A stretch of DNA of 35,023 nucleotides from Acidimicrobiales bacterium (GTDB lineage Bacteria > Actinomycetota > Acidimicrobiia > Acidimicrobiales > SZUA-35), in NCBI GenBank assembly GCA_024644005.1, contig JAHELU010000019.1:1-35023 (forward strand), written 5' to 3'. Of the stretch, positions 7,988 through 14,972 are shown one piece after another. The position numbers and the translations under genes were made by a program. Each line of letters starts with the position of its first letter. Position 1 is the stretch's first letter. The notes beneath the pieces are model-generated. The model saw nothing but the letters and a program-made list of their open reading frames with translations, was not told where the DNA came from and did not search any database.

Positions 7988-8014
7988 GTACCCTGACCCG
8001 TAACTCGCGAAACC
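7988..8014 (-). promoter_or_regulatory. SigB/SigF-type promoter candidate for the anti-sigma gene
   Basis: Read on the minus strand, GGTTT (8014-8010), a 16-base spacer and GGGTAC (7993-7988) form the best match in the window to the SigF-type consensus (GGTTT-N15-17-GGGTA). It predicts an untranslated leader of about 70 bases before the ATG at 7910. Confidence 0.65.
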
Positions 8015-8044
8015 CGGAGCCTGGGCGTTGCCTGCGTCACATCG

Positions 8045-8071
8045 GGTTTACCGCTCGGGCCGCACGGGAAC
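8045..8071 (+). promoter_or_regulatory. SigB/SigF-type promoter candidate for the small unknown gene at 8081
   Basis: GGTTT (8045-8049), 16 bases, then GGGAAC (8066-8071). The -10 box ends nine bases before the ATG at 8081. It is back-to-back with the minus-strand element at 7988-8014 in the same intergenic region. Confidence 0.5.
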
Positions 8072-8080
8072 ACAGCTCAC

Positions 8081-8383
8081 ATGAGTCTTGATCAGATTCG
8101 ACAGCACATCTCGACGCTGCGGGCCGACATCAGCGGCGAATACGCCTCGGTGAGCCGGGTCGTCGATGGCCTGTTGGACCTCCGGCTGCTGGCCACCGGT
8201 CGAGACGATCTCGTCCACCTCGTCGACGAGACGATGGCCACCATCCCAGGCCGCACCGTTGCGCCGAACGAGTGGTGGAGGGGCGAGCTCGACCACATCG
8301 AGCTGGAGGCCCTGTCGTTCGGGACCGATGACGAGACATCCTCTGGCCAGCCCCCGGCCGGTGTCGGCGCGCCGACTTTCTGA
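8081..8383 (+). CDS. Hypothetical protein, 100 residues, possibly stress-induced
   Basis: A soluble protein starting MSLDQIRQHISTLRADISGEY, with a predicted helical N-terminal half and a Trp-Trp motif (NEWWRGELDHIELEAL) before a Pro/Gly-rich tail. I recognise no domain. There is no good Shine-Dalgarno sequence, but a GGTTT-N16-GGGAAC element ends nine bases before the ATG, which would give an almost leaderless message. It is divergent from the anti-sigma gene and 159 bases upstream of an SDR gene with a similar promoter, so it may belong to the same stress-sigma regulon. Confidence 0.6.
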   Translation: MSLDQIRQHISTLRADISGEYASVSRVVDGLLDLRLLATGRDDLVHLVDETMATIPGRTVAPNEWWRGELDHIELEALSFGTDDETSSGQPPAGVGAPTF

Positions 8384-8506
8384 GTCCCCTCGTCGACCGG
8401 CGCAACGATTCCAGGGGTCTGACATGAGGGTAGACACGAAGACCTACGCCACCTGCGGCCGGGCGGTCGACCCGGACGGTTGGCGGGATGCGACACCGCT
8501 GACGGC

Positions 8507-8532
8507 GGTTCAATCGTCGCTGGATGGGGTAG
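8507..8532 (+). promoter_or_regulatory. SigB/SigF-type promoter candidate for the DHRS12-like SDR gene
   Basis: GGTTC (8507-8511), 15 bases, then GGGTAG (8527-8532), ten bases before the ATG at 8543. If used, transcripts would begin after the in-frame ATG at 8480, which supports the ATG at 8543 as start. Confidence 0.5.
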
Positions 8533-8542
8533 AAAGAATGCT

Positions 8543-9493
8543 ATGTGCGCCCAGATAGTCGATACCGTCCTCGAAGCCACGATCGTGGGGAGCTTCACCA
8601 AGATCGGCCCCGCCGTACGATCCAGGCTGGACGACTGGGAGCCGGTCACCACCGACCTGTCCGGATCGGTGATCGTCGTGACCGGCGGGTCGGCCGGGAT
8701 CGGCAGAGAGACCGCGGCGCAGCTCGTCGGCCTGGGGGCCGACGTCTGGATCACCTCGCGCGCACTCGACCGGGCCGAAGAAGCCGCGAACGAGATCAAC
8801 CGATCGAACCCCCAGGGCGAGGCCATCGGTGCCGAGGTAGACACCGGTGACTTCGATTCGGTGAACCAGCTCGCCGATCGGATAATCGCCGAGACCCCTG
8901 CCGTCGATGTGCTGATCCACAATGCCGGGGCCCTCAGCGACACGTACGAGACGAGCCCGAGCGGCATCGAGGCGACGCTCGCCTCCCACCTGGTCGGACC
9001 CTACCTCCTCACGAAGCGGCTCAAGCCCCATCTGAGCTCGGGCGGCCGAGTGCTGTGGATGTCGAGTGGCGGGATGTACACCCAGGGCCTCGACGTCGAC
9101 GAGCTCGAGATGAGCGAGAGCAACTACAAGGGAACCACGGCCTACGCGAGGGCCAAGCGGGCCCAGGTGGAACTGGTGTCCCATCTCGGACGGGCTTGGG
9201 CTCCCGACGTCCGGATGCAGGCCATGCACCCGGGCTGGGTCGCCACCTCCGGAGTCTCCGATGCCCTTCCCGGCTTCAACAAGGTGGTCGGGCCGCTACT
9301 GCGAGACGCCAGCCAGGGCGCAGACACCATGGTGTGGCTGGCCGCCGGTGGAGCCGATGACGCAGCGCCCGGCCAGTTCTGGCTCGATCGCCGCCCCCGC
9401 GCCACCTCGTACCTTCCCGGAACCAACACCACCGAGGCCGAGCGCCAACGTCTCGTCGACTGGCTCGACGGGGTCCTGATCTCGCTGGACTGA
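8543..9493 (+). CDS. SDR-family oxidoreductase, DHRS12-like
   Basis: A 316-residue short-chain dehydrogenase. After an N-terminal stretch of about 40 residues (FTKIGPAVRSRLDDW) comes the nucleotide-binding motif TGGSAGIGRETA, then HNAG (HNAGAL) and the catalytic region WMSSGGMYTQGL with YARAK. The N-terminal extension and the SSGGMYTQ motif are typical of the DHRS12 (SDR40C) group, whose substrates are poorly known. The ATG at 8543 is chosen because homology begins just after it and a SigF-type promoter element lies between it and the upstream in-frame ATG. A perfect 8-bp hairpin at 9528-9550 follows the stop. Confidence 0.85.
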   Translation: MCAQIVDTVLEATIVGSFTKIGPAVRSRLDDWEPVTTDLSGSVIVVTGGSAGIGRETAAQLVGLGADVWITSRALDRAEEAANEINRSNPQGEAIGAEVDTGDFDSVNQLADRIIAETPAVDVLIHNAGALSDTYETSPSGIEATLASHLVGPYLLTKRLKPHLSSGGRVLWMSSGGMYTQGLDVDELEMSESNYKGTTAYARAKRAQVELVSHLGRAWAPDVRMQAMHPGWVATSGVSDALPGFNKVVGPLLRDASQGADTMVWLAAGGADDAAPGQFWLDRRPRATSYLPGTNTTEAERQRLVDWLDGVLISLD

Positions 9494-9527
9494 TCAGCCG
9501 CCCCCTCCCCGACCAAACCGATCGAAT

Positions 9528-9550
9528 CGGGTCGTTCGACTCACGACCCG
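9528..9550 (+). terminator. Short hairpin after SDR gene
   Basis: CGGGTCGT (9528-9535) and ACGACCCG (9543-9550) form a perfect 8-bp stem with a 7-base loop, 34 bases after the SDR stop. No U-run follows. It could be a terminator or an operator for the downstream operon. Confidence 0.4.
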
Positions 9551-9575
9551 GCGAGAGCGGCCGAACGGGAGGGGG

Positions 9576-10391
9576 ATGTCCCGCAACGTCACCCCCCGCC
9601 CTGTGGAGATGGCTCGCGCCGCGCTCGTTGCGGTCGCCGTCGCGACTGCGCTGCTGCTGTCCGCCGTCGTGTCAGCGACGCCCGCCGGTGCGGCGGTCCG
9701 AGAGGACGGGGCCGCCCCGTCCACCGGAGCCGCTGGCTTCACCGGAGCGGCCAGCTCGGCCAACGCACGCTTCGTCGTCGACGGGTACCGCCAGCTGCTG
9801 GGTCGGACCGCCGACGAGGCAGGCGTCGACTTCCACCTCGACAGGCTCATCGCAGGAGGCGACCGCACCCGCCACGCCTTCACCTACGCCATGCTGTTCG
9901 GGACCGAGGGATCACGTCAGGAGGTCAGGCGGGCCTACGACGATCTGCTCGGCCGGCCGGTGGACGCCGCCGGGGATGCCTACTGGACCGCCCACCTCCA
10001 GGGTCGTGGTGTGCTCGACCTGCGGGTCCTGCTGATGGCCAGCGACGAGTATCGCAACCGAGCCGGGGGCACCGACAGCACCTGGTTGGAGGCGCTGTAC
10101 CACGACATCCTCGGCCGCCCCTCTGACGAAGCGGGGCGCCGGTACTGGCTTGCGCTGACCGAGGCCGGCGTGGCCCGACCCCTGATCGTGGCGGGGATCT
10201 ACCTCAGCGACGAGGCGCTCGGTCGCCGGGCCGACACCTATTATCTGGAAGCGCTCGGTCGTCACCCGGGCGAAGCCGAACGTCGAGGGGCCGTCGAGAT
10301 CATCCGACGGACAGGGGAACGGGGTCTGCGGGCCAGGATCTGGGCCTCCGACGAGGTCTTCGAGCGGTACCTGCAGGCGGCCCTCTCGTGA
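9576..10391 (+). CDS. Exported DUF4214-domain protein
   Basis: A 271-residue protein with an N-terminal signal sequence (hydrophobic ARAALVAVAVATALLLSAVV, cleavage likely near ATPAGA) and then four copies of the DUF4214-type repeat. The copies begin at YRQLLGR, YDDLLGR, YHDILGR and YLEALGR, and the first three continue with a D-E/A-x-G-x-x-x(Y/F)-W/H pattern. DUF4214 occurs in large secreted or S-layer-associated proteins, and its precise role is unknown. A GGGAGGGGG run directly abuts the ATG; a second in-frame ATG at 9609 is possible. The stop overlaps the next gene's GTG (GTGA), so this is probably the first gene of the MauE/MauD-like operon. Confidence 0.85.
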   Translation: MSRNVTPRPVEMARAALVAVAVATALLLSAVVSATPAGAAVREDGAAPSTGAAGFTGAASSANARFVVDGYRQLLGRTADEAGVDFHLDRLIAGGDRTRHAFTYAMLFGTEGSRQEVRRAYDDLLGRPVDAAGDAYWTAHLQGRGVLDLRVLLMASDEYRNRAGGTDSTWLEALYHDILGRPSDEAGRRYWLALTEAGVARPLIVAGIYLSDEALGRRADTYYLEALGRHPGEAERRGAVEIIRRTGERGLRARIWASDEVFERYLQAALS

Positions 10392-11026
10392 GTGGGTCAG
10401 CGCTCGCCACGACGGTTCTGTCGGCCGGCATCGAGCCGAGGACGATCGGCGGCGCCGGGATGGCCACGATGGCGGCCGTGCTGCTGGCCGCCGTGTTCGC
10501 CGTCGCGGCGGTGACCAAGGCGATCGCTCCGGCCGCCACCGCTGCGGAGCTCGCCGACCTCGGCCTGCCGGCCCCTGGGCTGCTGGCCCGGGTCGTGCCC
10601 CCGAGCGAGCTGGCCATCGCTGTTGGCCTGCTGATCGCGCCACGGGTCGGCGCGATGGCGGCCGGGCTGGCCCTGTCCGCCTTCACCGCGGTCCTGATCG
10701 CCACGATCCGCTCCGGTCGAGTCGTGTCCTGCGGGTGCCTCGGCTCGTTGAGCCGGCAACCGGTGTCGTCGGCCACGGTGGTCCGCAATCTCTGCCTGCT
10801 CGCCATGGCCGGTGCCGTCGCCACGACCACGAGCCTCTCGGTCCCCGACGTCGAGTCGGTCGTGGTCGCGACGCTGCTGGTCCTGGTGGCCCTGATCGCC
10901 TCGCAGCTGCTCGCCATGTTCAAGGCCACCGGCCGGATCTGGTCGGTGGAGCTGGCGGGCGAGACCGGGCCGACGGCTCACCGCAATCCGGCTACACGCT
11001 TCTCGGACGAAGGGATGATGACATGA
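10388..11026 (+). CDS. MauE/DoxX-like redox-associated membrane protein
   Basis: A 212-residue integral membrane protein with about four or five hydrophobic helices. It carries AAVFAVAAVTKAIAPAA and ADLGLPAP stretches typical of the MauE/DoxX family, and a cytoplasm/membrane-boundary Cys pair in VSCGCLGSL followed by RNLCLLAMA. MauE is needed with MauD for disulfide formation in the methylamine dehydrogenase light chain. Here the neighbours are a MauD-like thioredoxin (ATGA overlap downstream) and a Cys-rich exported protein, so a role in disulfide chemistry of that protein is likely. The GTG start overlaps the stop of the DUF4214 gene. Confidence 0.8.
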   Translation: MSGSALATTVLSAGIEPRTIGGAGMATMAAVLLAAVFAVAAVTKAIAPAATAAELADLGLPAPGLLARVVPPSELAIAVGLLIAPRVGAMAAGLALSAFTAVLIATIRSGRVVSCGCLGSLSRQPVSSATVVRNLCLLAMAGAVATTTSLSVPDVESVVVATLLVLVALIASQLLAMFKATGRIWSVELAGETGPTAHRNPATRFSDEGMMT

Positions 11027-11520
11027 CCGGCCTCTGGATGGTCTCGTACCTGCTGCTGTGGCTCACCGTGCTGCTGCTCGGCTTCGCAGTGGTGGCACTG
11101 CTTCGCCAGATCGGCGTGCTGCACACCAGGATCGCCCCGATGGGCATCCACTTCGCGGGCGAGGGCCCGGAGCTCGACTCGCCGGCCCCGGCCGTCGAGT
11201 CGGTCGACTACACCGCATCGCCGTTCACGCTGCTGGCGTTCACGTCGCCGACCTGTGAGATCTGTGCCAAGCTCGCACCGGCCCTCGAGCGGTTGAGCCG
11301 GAGCTATGACGAGATCGAACTCCGGATCCTCGACCACCGGACAGAGGCTCGGTCGTTCTCGGACTTCCGGGTCCGCTCGACCCCCTACCTCATCGCCGTC
11401 GATGCCGACGGCCTCGTCCGGAGCCGGGGGGTGGCCAACACCCTCGATCAGGTCGAGGAGATGCTGGCCGAGATCCTGGTCGACGGCACCGCGGATGCTC
11501 CGGAGCTCGCGCGCCGATGA
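11023..11520 (+). CDS. MauD-like membrane-anchored thioredoxin
   Basis: A 165-residue protein with one N-terminal transmembrane anchor (SYLLLWLTVLLLGFAVVALLRQIG) followed by an extracytoplasmic thioredoxin-like domain. The active-site motif is CEIC in SPTCEICAKLAPAL (CxxC), and a cis-Pro region reads RSTPYLIAVDADG. The architecture equals MauD, which acts with MauE in making the disulfides of the methylamine dehydrogenase light chain. Start at ATG 11023 is fixed by a four-base ATGA overlap with the upstream MauE-like gene; the stop overlaps the ATG of the next gene in the same way. The likely partner is the 12-cysteine protein encoded next. Confidence 0.88.
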   Translation: MTGLWMVSYLLLWLTVLLLGFAVVALLRQIGVLHTRIAPMGIHFAGEGPELDSPAPAVESVDYTASPFTLLAFTSPTCEICAKLAPALERLSRSYDEIELRILDHRTEARSFSDFRVRSTPYLIAVDADGLVRSRGVANTLDQVEEMLAEILVDGTADAPELARR

Positions 11521-12935
11521 CCGCAGCAACCGATACCGGCCTCGACGCCGCGATGGAGCGGCTGGGACGGTGGACCGCAGCCAGGACCACCCGCCGGTCC
11601 TTCCTCCACCGCATCGGACAGCTCGCGGTCTTCGTGGCCGCTGGGCCGACCATCGCCAGCCTGTTGATCCGGGATGCCGAGGCCAGGGTCTGCGGTCAGA
11701 GCGGCGTGACCCCGAAGTGCGACACGTTCGACTGCACCGGACCCGGCGACGTCTGGGGCTGGTGCTGGTACGCCAGCGACGGCTGCTGCCGGAACGACGG
11801 GCTGAAGAAGATCTGCGACTGCTGCACCGTCGACTACCCGAACGTCCACGGCTACTGCCCGAGCGGCACGAACGTGCGGTGCATCGTGGAGAGCTGTGGC
11901 AACGATCCCCGGGTCCTCAACGTGGCGCTCACCCCGGTGCTTTGGGCCGGGGCCACCGGCTACCATCACGCAGCGATCGGGGCCGGGCACGCCATCGCCA
12001 ATCGGGCGGTGGTGGCCGATGACCACGATCGCTGGCTGCAGTACGTGGCGGCCCCGCTGGCCGGTGCCCTCGGGGTCCCGCTGCTCGGCATCGGTGCAAA
12101 CGGACCGACCGGCACCGACCTGGAGCTGCTGGAGGAGCTCGGCGTGTCCGAGGTCATGGCCGTCGGTCCGGTCAACGGCACCGCGACCCTGACCGCGGCC
12201 GGGATCACCGTGGACCAGGTGACCTCCGGGACCGACCTCGCGGCGATCAGCCAGCAGGTAGCGGCCCGGATCACGACCGTGAACGACATCAACCGCACGG
12301 TCACGGTCGAGCCGGCCGGCCTCTCCGCCGAAGCGGCGCCGGCAGCTGCGGCGTTCGCTGCGCTCGGCGGGTTCCCACTGGTGATCGGCTCTGCGGCGGC
12401 AGCCGCGGTCGGCTATCCGACGCTCTACGTCGGGCCGGAGCCAACCGATGTGTCACTGATCAGCGACCGGACGTCGGCCGGTTCGCTGGTCGAGCTGTCG
12501 ATCGAGCTGGCAGACCTGGCGGCGGCCCTCCCCCATGTCTCACCCCATCGGATCGCCATCGTGCCGGCCGGCAGCTCCGATGCGGTCGGGCTGGTGAACC
12601 TCGGGGTCCCGATCGTGCTCCACCCACTCGACCGGCTCGGTCCGCTGGAGGGGTGGATCCAGGATCACTCGGTCCGTTACGGGGAGCTGAGCGAGATCTA
12701 CTACACCCGGGGCCCGGGCCAGCTCCTGACCGAGGAGTACTGGAAGCTCCAGGCGGCGGCCAACGGCTTCCGGGTCGATCAGCTGCAGGGGGTGGCGGGG
12801 CAGGGTCTGCCGGTGATCCGCCAACCGCTGGCCGAGCGGCCGGTCGGCAAGGCCCGCACGGACGGCGCCCTCGACTGGGGCAGTCAGAGCCCACCGAACT
12901 ACTGGACCACCCAGGGCCAGGCATTCCGGCGATGA
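11517..12935 (+). CDS. Tat-exported 12-Cys protein: MADH light-chain-like domain plus CWB2-like domain
   Basis: A 472-residue protein. A twin-arginine signal (RTTRRSFLHRIG, Arg 26-27, then a hydrophobic stretch) leads into a cysteine-rich domain with 12 Cys between residues 59 and 127, including WGWCWYASDGCC, ICDCC and YCPSGTN. The number of cysteines, the W-x-C-x-x-x-DG spacing and the CPxGT motif resemble the methylamine dehydrogenase light chain, though the domain is much shorter and a tryptophan tryptophylquinone cofactor is not supported. From about residue 137 a region with AAPLAG, LLEELGVSEVMAVGPV and QQVAARI resembles cell-wall-binding repeat 2 domains. The gene overlaps both neighbours by ATGA. 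The upstream MauE/MauD-like proteins probably handle its disulfides. Its function is unknown. Confidence 0.7.
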   Translation: MTAATDTGLDAAMERLGRWTAARTTRRSFLHRIGQLAVFVAAGPTIASLLIRDAEARVCGQSGVTPKCDTFDCTGPGDVWGWCWYASDGCCRNDGLKKICDCCTVDYPNVHGYCPSGTNVRCIVESCGNDPRVLNVALTPVLWAGATGYHHAAIGAGHAIANRAVVADDHDRWLQYVAAPLAGALGVPLLGIGANGPTGTDLELLEELGVSEVMAVGPVNGTATLTAAGITVDQVTSGTDLAAISQQVAARITTVNDINRTVTVEPAGLSAEAAPAAAAFAALGGFPLVIGSAAAAAVGYPTLYVGPEPTDVSLISDRTSAGSLVELSIELADLAAALPHVSPHRIAIVPAGSSDAVGLVNLGVPIVLHPLDRLGPLEGWIQDHSVRYGELSEIYYTRGPGQLLTEEYWKLQAAANGFRVDQLQGVAGQGLPVIRQPLAERPVGKARTDGALDWGSQSPPNYWTTQGQAFRR

Positions 12936-14368
12936 GCTCGTCGCTCGTGCTGCTGCTCGGCGTGGCCAGCCTTGCCGCGGTCCACACCCTCTGGTCGCCC
13001 TGAGGTCTCTCGGTCGCCGAGACCCTCGTGCCCTCGGTCCGGGGGCGAGCACAGCTGACGGTCGCTTCCTGCCTCGTCGGGGCTGGAACGGCCTCCGGCG
13101 GGCTGGCCGGCCTGGCCGGTGCGGTGGTACTGGCGCCGCTCCGGCCCGTGCCGAGCCCGCTGGCGGTGGTACTGGTGGCGGTGGTGATCGGCGCCTCCCT
13201 CGATCGTCTGCACCTGCTGGTCGGCCGTCCCCATCCGCTGACATCGGGTCACCAGGTCCCTCGGGAGTGGGGGCGGCTGTTCGGTCCCCACACCGTGGCC
13301 CTGCTGTACGGGGCCAGGCTCGGCGTCGGCCCGCTGACCATCCTGTCGACCTGGACGTGGTGGTCGGTCACCCTGGCATCGGCCCTCGTCGGCCCGATCA
13401 CCGCCGTCACGGTCGGGGCCGTGTTCGGCTTCGTCCGGCTGCTGGTGACGGTGGCAGTCTCGGCCGTCGTCTCGGTCGGCCGGGCCGGCCGACGCCGTGA
13501 CCACGCGGCGTGGTTCCGATGGGTCCGGGCCCGGCAGCGGTCGAACTGGCGGGTACTGAACGGCATCGGCGTGGCAATGGCCGTAGCCGTCTTCGCCGCC
13601 GGCTGCGGTGCCGGCCCCGGCGCCGACGATCGAGGGCTCGACGTGACGACAGCGTCGAGCTCGACCATACCGTCGACCACTCCTCCGACGTCGCATTCGA
13701 CATCGCCTTCGACATCGCCCCAGCCGAGGGCAACGACGCCGGCCACGCCAGCTCAAACCGGCAACGAATCGATCATCCCCGTGAGACTGGAGGACGTTGT
13801 GCGAACAGCCACCACCGAAGCGACCGAGCGCCCCCGGGCCAGGACCTGGAGCAGCGAGCCCGAGGCCCTGGCGGCCGCGCTGACCGCCAGCATCGACGGT
13901 TACGAGCCCATCGGCGAACCGGGTGCCGACCGCCACCTCGACCTGCAGGCTGCGGCCGAGCTCCAGCCCGATCCGACCGAGGAGGTGGCGCTGCTGGAGA
14001 CCAGGGGCTTCGAGGGCGGCTGGACCCGGGCGTTCCGCAACGAGCACAACGACGTGGCGGTGGTCTCGGTGTACCAGTTCGACGACCCGGCCGAGGCCGA
14101 GTTCTACCTCGAGGACGGGCTGATCACGATCGGCGGCTACGGGGGTAAGTTCTTCGACATCGCCGACTTGCCGGGGGTGCGAGGGTTCGTGCAGTACTTC
14201 AGCGAGACCGACGAGGGCGGCACCGAGGACCTCGTCTCTCTTGGCGCGGCATTCCAGACCGGTCCCCGTTGGTACCTGGTCTATTTCGTCGGCTCCACCG
14301 AGACGGTCACCCCGGAAGTGCTCGTGCCCACTGTCGCCGCCCAGCGCCAAGCGGCCGGGGACTACTGA
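12932..14368 (+). CDS. CcdA/MauF-like membrane protein with in-frame TGA at a conserved Cys position (candidate selenoprotein)
   Basis: The ATG at 12932 overlaps the previous stop (ATGA). The frame runs 23 codons as a hydrophobic helix (LVLLLGVASLAAVHTLWSP), meets TGA at 13001-13003 and continues in frame as GLSVAETLVPS to a stop at 14366-14368, 478 residues in all. Related actinobacterial proteins carry Cys here (LWSPCGLS), corresponding to the redox Cys of the first helix in CcdA/MauF-type thiol-disulfide transporters. TGA therefore probably encodes selenocysteine; two hairpins follow it at once. The rest has about five more helices with QVPREWGR and ALLYGARLG. A lipobox-like VFAAGC (Cys about residue 225), a Ser/Thr/Pro linker and an extracytoplasmic domain then follow. 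Without recoding only a 23-residue peptide, or a version restarted at GTG 13028, would be made. Confidence 0.7.
13004..13049 (+). promoter_or_regulatory. Candidate bacterial SECIS: two consecutive stem-loops after the TGA
   Basis: Immediately after the TGA, 13004-13024 folds with GGTCTC/GAGACC ends; an alternative inner 5-bp CTCGG/CCGAG stem is possible. Directly following, CTCGTGCCC (13025-13033) pairs with GGGGGCGAG (13041-13049) with one G-G mismatch and one G-U pair. The 7-base loop TCGGTCC contains GGTC, as does the apical loop of the E. coli fdhF SECIS. The second loop lies 30 bases from the TGA, within the usual bacterial range. Function is inferred. Confidence 0.5.
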
Positions 14369-14378
14369 TCGAATCCCA

Positions 14379-14516
14379 TCACTCCGGTTCGGTCCCCTCC
14401 GCCAGTAGGCCGAGCTCGCGGAACAGCGCCGAGGTCTCGGTCGCCGCCGCTTCGTCGATCCGGGAGATCGCGAACCCGACGCGGACGATGGAACCGTAGG
14501 CGGACGACCGCGCCAC
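14379..14516 (-). pseudogene. hypC: HypC C-terminal remnant
   Basis: On the minus strand a 45-codon frame (GTG at 14516) ends in VRVGFAISRIDEAAATETSALFRELGLL. This matches the C-terminal half of the hydrogenase-maturation chaperone HypC (VHVGFAI-x-x-IDE, then a helix). The essential N-terminus (MCLxIPG with the catalytic Cys2) is absent, and the frame is closed upstream by a stop near 14606, under the start of hypA. It is therefore a truncated copy, lying between two plus-strand genes and opposite in direction to hypA-hypB. A complete hypC would be expected elsewhere in the genome if a [NiFe] hydrogenase is made. Confidence 0.6.
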
Positions 14517-14614
14517 CCCACAGTCGGCGGGTCGCCGCCGGGCCTGGTCGCCGATTCCGGTGACTGGTACGCTGCGCCGCAGACGACCTCCGAGCCACTG
14601 GAGGAACGAGGGTC

Positions 14615-14971
14615 ATGCACGAGCTGTCGCTGTGCGGCGCGATCGCCGAAACCGCCCTCGAACACGCCGCGGGCCGGCCGATCGAGCGCATCCGGCTGCG
14701 GATCGGCCACTTTCGCCAGGTGGTGCCGGAGACGCTGCAGTTCTGCTGGGAGGTCCGGGTCGACGGCACCGCCCTCGAAGGTTGCGCGCTCGATGTCGAC
14801 TATGTCGCCGCCCAGGTGTCGTGCAACGGCTGCCGCTCGACCACGACGCTGGAGCACCCGCTGCTGCTGTGCGGCTCCTGCGGCGGCGCCGATGTGACGA
14901 TGACCAGCGGTGACGAGTTCCTGATCGAGTCGATCGAGGTCGGATCGGCGCGTGCGAAGCAGGTCCGCTGA
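14615..14971 (+). CDS. hypA: Hydrogenase maturation nickel metallochaperone HypA
   Basis: A 118-residue HypA. It starts MHELSLC, where the N-terminal Met-His-Glu forms the nickel site, and has the structural zinc site as two CxxC motifs (Cys 70/73 in SCNGC and Cys 86/89 in LLCGSC). HypA works with HypB to insert nickel into [NiFe] hydrogenase large subunits and, in some organisms, urease. GGAGG and GAGGG lie upstream of the ATG. The stop is one base from the HypB start. No hydrogenase structural gene is in this window, so the client enzyme is unseen. Confidence 0.95.
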   Translation: MHELSLCGAIAETALEHAAGRPIERIRLRIGHFRQVVPETLQFCWEVRVDGTALEGCALDVDYVAAQVSCNGCRSTTTLEHPLLLCGSCGGADVTMTSGDEFLIESIEVGSARAKQVR

Positions 14972-14972
14972 C

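Noticed and set aside
11517-12935. True methylamine dehydrogenase light chain with TTQ cofactor
   Set aside because: The Cys domain is too short and the second half with its Trp partner is absent; no large subunit or MauG is encoded nearby.
12932-13003. Independent 23-residue membrane peptide gene
   Set aside because: The frame continues without interruption into the downstream membrane protein and its sequence matches the first helix of that family, so it is better read as the start of one gene.
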